Below are positions 5,816-8,834 of a stretch of 8,834 nucleotides of DNA, in pieces. The notes below the pieces were generated by a model, which was not told where the DNA came from, did no database searches, and was given only the letters and a program-made list of their open reading frames with translations. Made by a program: the position numbers and the translations under genes. The stretch is from Lachnospiraceae bacterium (lineage in GTDB: Bacteria; Bacillota; Clostridia; Lachnospirales; Lachnospiraceae), in the NCBI GenBank assembly GCA_020860745.1, contig JAJBTR010000275.1, positions 1 through 8,834 of the forward strand, in the 5' to 3' direction. Numbering within the stretch: the stretch's first letter is position 1; each line of letters starts with the position of its first letter.

Positions 5816-7396
5816 ATGTATCGTTTATTGCTTCTGGACGACGAGGAATTTGTGTTAAAAGGAATTCAGCGGGTGTACGACCTGCCCTCCTACGGCTTTG
5901 AGGTCGTGGGGGCTTTTTCCAACCCGCTGAAAGCGCTGGAACAGCTGGAGGAATTAAAACCGGATCTCGTGATCACGGATGTCAAGATGCCGGCGATGGA
6001 CGGGCTGGAGTTTGCCGACGAGGCAAAAAAGAGAAATCCGGGCGTTGAGGTTGTGATCTTAAGCGGGTACGATGATTTTTCCTATGCGCAGGCGGCGGTA
6101 AGGCTGGGAGTCAGCGACTATCTTTTAAAACCGATCAAAAAGGATGATTTTATCGCGATGCTGCGTCATATGTACAGCAGGATTGAGGAAAAACAGTCCA
6201 GGGAAAAGTCTTATCAGGTGCTGCAAAAGCTGCTGAAGGATAACTGGGTTGAGCTGAAAAACCGTTATTATCTGGAACTTACAGAGTCGGATAACCGCGA
6301 TGAGGAACTGTACGAGGTTCTGTGTGACCAGGGACAGATTGATTTTCGGGAGGATGTGTTTCTGCTGATAAAAATGGATACCGACAGTCTTTCGATTGCC
6401 GGAGACTTTATGTCGGAGATTGCGCGTCTGACGCAGGAAGCGGAGATGCTGCTTGCCGATTACGGAGAAGTTCTGGATTTCTTTTCCGATGAGAGTCTTT
6501 ATTTTGTGCTCTACAGACTGGATGAGGAGAGATATGAGGAAGTCTGCGATACGATTTCCGCACTGGTGGAGACGAGGCGCGCGGAGGGAATTGATTTTCC
6601 TCTCGGGTTCAGCTATATACATCATGGGCAGGAGGAACTGTTTCAGGCGAGAAACGACTGCGTGCGCAGGATGTTTATGAAAGAAGCCAACATCGACGAG
6701 AGTTCCGAGGCAAACCCGGTAAAGAGACAGGAACTGAACCTGACCATCCCCTATGTGGAGATTGAAAATCTGTTTCAGGCAATTTCCATGAATGACCCGG
6801 AGGGAATTGAGACCTCCGTTAACCGGATTTATGTTTTCCCCAGGCGGAATCTTCCGGTGCTGCTCCGGGATTATGTGTCCAGCATTTCTTTTCTGATTCT
6901 GCTGCGTATTTTTCAGATGCAGAATAAATACGATGCCAGAGGCGAGATTGTCTCCACGCAGATGCTGGATCTGAAGTATCTGCAGCGGGAATATCCTTCC
7001 ATGGAGGAGCAGAAAGCACTGATCCGGAGGCTGGCGCTGGAGCTGAATCAGCTGGTCGCCGGACAGAAGGATGCTGTCCCGTCCAGAATGGTGCAGACTG
7101 CGCTGGAATATATCAACGAGCATTTCAGCGAAAATATCTCGCTTCAGGAAGTGGCGGACAATATCAATATCAGCAAAAACTATCTCTGTGATATTTTTAA
7201 AAAAGAGATCGGGGTGACATTCATCAACTATGTGACCAACCTCCGCATTGAGAAAGCGAAAGATTATCTGAAGAACTCAGATATGAAGATGTATGAAGTC
7301 TCGGCAGCGGTGGGGTATAACGATTACGCGTATTTTTCCCAGATCTTCAAAAAAAATACGGGAGTGACGCTGTCTGCATACCGTAAAAAGTTATGA
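5816..7396 (+). CDS. AraC-family response regulator, YesN type
   Basis: This is a cytoplasmic two-component response regulator that binds DNA after phosphorylation by a membrane kinase. The length of 526 residues fits the YesN group. An N-terminal receiver domain (about 1-120) shows the acidic pair Asp8/Asp9, phospho-acceptor Asp55 in VITDVKMPAMDG, Ser83 and Lys105 in DYLLKP. A long middle region (about 121-425) is divergent, as is usual in this group. The C-terminal AraC/XylS domain (about 427-526) has two helix-turn-helix units, SLQEVADNINISKNYLCDIFKKEIG and MYEVSAAVGYNDYAYFSQIFKKNTG, ending in SAYRKKL. The ATG at 5816 gives the normal N-terminus (MYRLLLLDDEE), yet the ribosome binding site is poor: AAAAGG (5792-5797) is too far and GGTGAG (5809-5814) too close. 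Low translation is therefore likely. Its leader contains the 39-bp hairpin repeats. A YesM-type kinase faces it 86 bp downstream on the other strand. Confidence 0.95.
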   Translation: MYRLLLLDDEEFVLKGIQRVYDLPSYGFEVVGAFSNPLKALEQLEELKPDLVITDVKMPAMDGLEFADEAKKRNPGVEVVILSGYDDFSYAQAAVRLGVSDYLLKPIKKDDFIAMLRHMYSRIEEKQSREKSYQVLQKLLKDNWVELKNRYYLELTESDNRDEELYEVLCDQGQIDFREDVFLLIKMDTDSLSIAGDFMSEIARLTQEAEMLLADYGEVLDFFSDESLYFVLYRLDEERYEEVCDTISALVETRRAEGIDFPLGFSYIHHGQEELFQARNDCVRRMFMKEANIDESSEANPVKRQELNLTIPYVEIENLFQAISMNDPEGIETSVNRIYVFPRRNLPVLLRDYVSSISFLILLRIFQMQNKYDARGEIVSTQMLDLKYLQREYPSMEEQKALIRRLALELNQLVAGQKDAVPSRMVQTALEYINEHFSENISLQEVADNINISKNYLCDIFKKEIGVTFINYVTNLRIEKAKDYLKNSDMKMYEVSAAVGYNDYAYFSQIFKKNTGVTLSAYRKKL

Positions 7397-7482
7397 ATAC
7401 ATCAGACCGGCGCCTTTGCGGGGTATGCCGATTGCCGACAACGCAGTATAGGGGGATTCAGGCAAGTCAGTTGTGAAGATTA

Positions 7483-8834
7483 TTACTTTGACAGTTCCCT
7501 GGTACGGGTATCGTCCAGTGTACGCTTTATGGGGAGTGTAATCCGGCATACCGTCTGACGGAATGTGGTGGAGTAGGAGAGCCCATAGGCATCGCCGCAG
7601 ATGATCTTGATCCGGCGATGGATGTTCTGAACCCCGTAACCTTCCTTTTTGAAATTCAATATATCGCTGTCCTCCGGATGGAAGACCAGGATGCGCTTCA
7701 TTTTTTCCAGGTCAATATCGGAACCGTCGTTGATCACTTCGATGACCACCTGGTCGTCGACCCGGATGCGGATGGAGATACGTCCGCCGTTCGGCAGCTT
7801 GTCAATGCCGTGCTTTAAGGAGTTTTCTATCACCGGCTGGAGAATAAAACGCGGAATATAGAGGGATGAGGTGTCTTCCGGCAGGTCGAAATCATAGGTT
7901 AAACGGTCGGCATAGCGGAATTTCTGCAGTACAAGGTAACTCTGAATGTAACGGATTTCCTGATCCATCTCAATAAAGGAACTGTTGTTTTTCATGAGGC
8001 TTAAACGGAATGTGTCAGAGAGCGCGGTGATCATATCGCTGATCTCGTCCTGTCCGTTGGCCAGGGCGATCCAGTTGATGGAATCCAGCGTGTTATATAA
8101 AAAATGCGGGTTGATCTGCGTCTGTAAAAGCGCCAGCTCCGCATCTTTTTTTTCGAGATTTTTTACGTAGATTTCCTGGATCAGCCGGTTCATGCGGTCT
8201 TCCAGCTGCTCATAGGAACGGTACATCTGCCCGATCTCGTCAGAACGGTTCTGATAGCGTTCGATCGCGGCCGGGTCCAGCTCCTGGTCCGCCCCGTGGT
8301 AGGCGTCCATCAGTTTTGACAGGCTGATGACCGGGCGGGACATGTTGTTGGCGCTGTATTTGGACATGAGAAAGAGCGCCAGTACAATGGCACCGACGAC
8401 GGAAAAAAGGATCGCCAGCATGACGCGGGAGTTGTTCGTGGTTTCGCTGTAAGGCGTGAGCATATAGAGCGTCCAGTCGTTGGCACCGAGTTCTGTGCGG
8501 GAGAGGACATAGCGCTCCCCGTCATAGAGAAATACCTGGTTGCCTTTTGCGTAATCCACACTCTCAAAAATCCCGGAATAATCATTCATCCTGGAGTTGG
8601 AGAGGAGGAGTTCATCGTCCGCAGTGTAAAGGAAAAGATTGGATGTCCTGCCCCAGGAAATGTCCTGCCACAGTTGTTCCATATATTCATCGCTCAGATA
8701 AATCATCAGATATCCCATCACCGTGCTGTAGTCCGATGTGTTGTAGATGGGGCGGGCGAGCAGCAGGGTGGTGACCTGCGTTACAATTTCGTTGTTTTGC
8801 TGGGATTCGTAGGTCGCGGCGGACAGTCTGGAAT
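7483..8834 (-). CDS. Sensor histidine kinase, YesM type, 5' end beyond the window
   Basis: This is a membrane histidine kinase read on the minus strand; the frame stays open to the right edge, so the N-terminus and first membrane helix are missing. About 449 residues are visible. An extracytoplasmic Cache-like sensing region comes first, then a membrane helix (about visible residues 137-157, MLAILFSVVGAIVLALFLM), a HAMP-like linker through SRPVISLSKLMDAYHG, a coiled segment, and the His-kinase domain with QTQINPHFLYNTLDS. The phospho-acceptor His is the codon at 8104-8106. The N-box reads LQPVIENSLKHGI; the next ATP-binding box is INDGSD where DNGxG is usual, a variant I believe occurs in relatives; the last is GYGVQNIHRRI. 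GTG or ATG codons near 8716-8721 are internal, since conserved-looking sequence continues upstream. It is the likely partner of the AraC-type regulator, but the two genes are convergent, with no clear terminator in the 86-bp gap. Confidence 0.94.
   Translation of the reverse strand, partial: SRLSAATYESQQNNEIVTQVTTLLLARPIYNTSDYSTVMGYLMIYLSDEYMEQLWQDISWGRTSNLFLYTADDELLLSNSRMNDYSGIFESVDYAKGNQVFLYDGERYVLSRTELGANDWTLYMLTPYSETTNNSRVMLAILFSVVGAIVLALFLMSKYSANNMSRPVISLSKLMDAYHGADQELDPAAIERYQNRSDEIGQMYRSYEQLEDRMNRLIQEIYVKNLEKKDAELALLQTQINPHFLYNTLDSINWIALANGQDEISDMITALSDTFRLSLMKNNSSFIEMDQEIRYIQSYLVLQKFRYADRLTYDFDLPEDTSSLYIPRFILQPVIENSLKHGIDKLPNGGRISIRIRVDDQVVIEVINDGSDIDLEKMKRILVFHPEDSDILNFKKEGYGVQNIHRRIKIICGDAYGLSYSTTFRQTVCRITLPIKRTLDDTRTRELSK

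Noticed and set aside
6125..7123. Long open frame on the minus strand (332 codons) opposite the response regulator
   Set aside because: The plus-strand gene is certain from its receiver and AraC domains; the reverse frame shows no recognisable domain.
7397..7482. Bidirectional terminator between the regulator and kinase genes
   Set aside because: Short G+C-rich palindromic pieces such as GGCGCC are present, but no stem of useful length with a U-run on either strand was found.

Overview
The window looks like a chromosomal segment from a Gram-positive anaerobe of the Clostridia, most likely a Lachnospiraceae relative. The reasons are moderate G+C coding DNA, strong AGGAGG-type ribosome binding sites, a YesM/YesN-type two-component pair, and aconitase-superfamily dehydratases of the two-subunit type. 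This placement is inferred from protein style and not from any marker gene.

Layout. Positions 90-3268 hold three same-strand genes of the 3-isopropylmalate dehydratase / homoaconitase / 2,3-dimethylmalate dehydratase superfamily: a large subunit with altered motifs (90-1340), one small subunit (1375-1866), and a second large subunit with textbook motifs (2027-3268). A 12-bp stem hairpin straddles the stop codon of the small subunit and separates it from the second large subunit. Positions 3269-3668 are non-coding and contain five units of an exactly 53-bp-periodic inverted-repeat array (TACGGAC-N24-GTCCGTA, 15-nt spacers), then two short palindromes. Next come threonine synthase (thrC, 3669-5162) and a small three-helix membrane protein of unknown function (5265-5639). 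The 176-bp gap after it carries a 39-bp-period pair of 17-nt hairpins whose stems differ in sequence while the linker is conserved. A YesN-type AraC-family response regulator (5816-7396) follows, and facing it tail to tail is a YesM-type sensor histidine kinase on the minus strand (7483 to beyond the right edge).

How the genes work together. The small subunit plus either large subunit should make an Fe-S hydro-lyase that isomerises or hydrates a malate-type dicarboxylic or tricarboxylic acid; the exact substrate cannot be fixed from sequence. ThrC completes threonine synthesis from O-phosphohomoserine and has its own ribosome binding site after a long leader. The kinase and regulator are of families that usually act together to sense extracellular ligands, often to control carbohydrate uptake, but here they are convergent and not in one operon.

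The main unexplained signals are the 53-bp array before thrC, the 39-bp hairpin repeat before the regulator, and the pairing of one small subunit with two dissimilar large subunits. No RNA genes, CRISPR array, insertion sequence, or canonical intrinsic terminator (stem plus U-run) was recognised.
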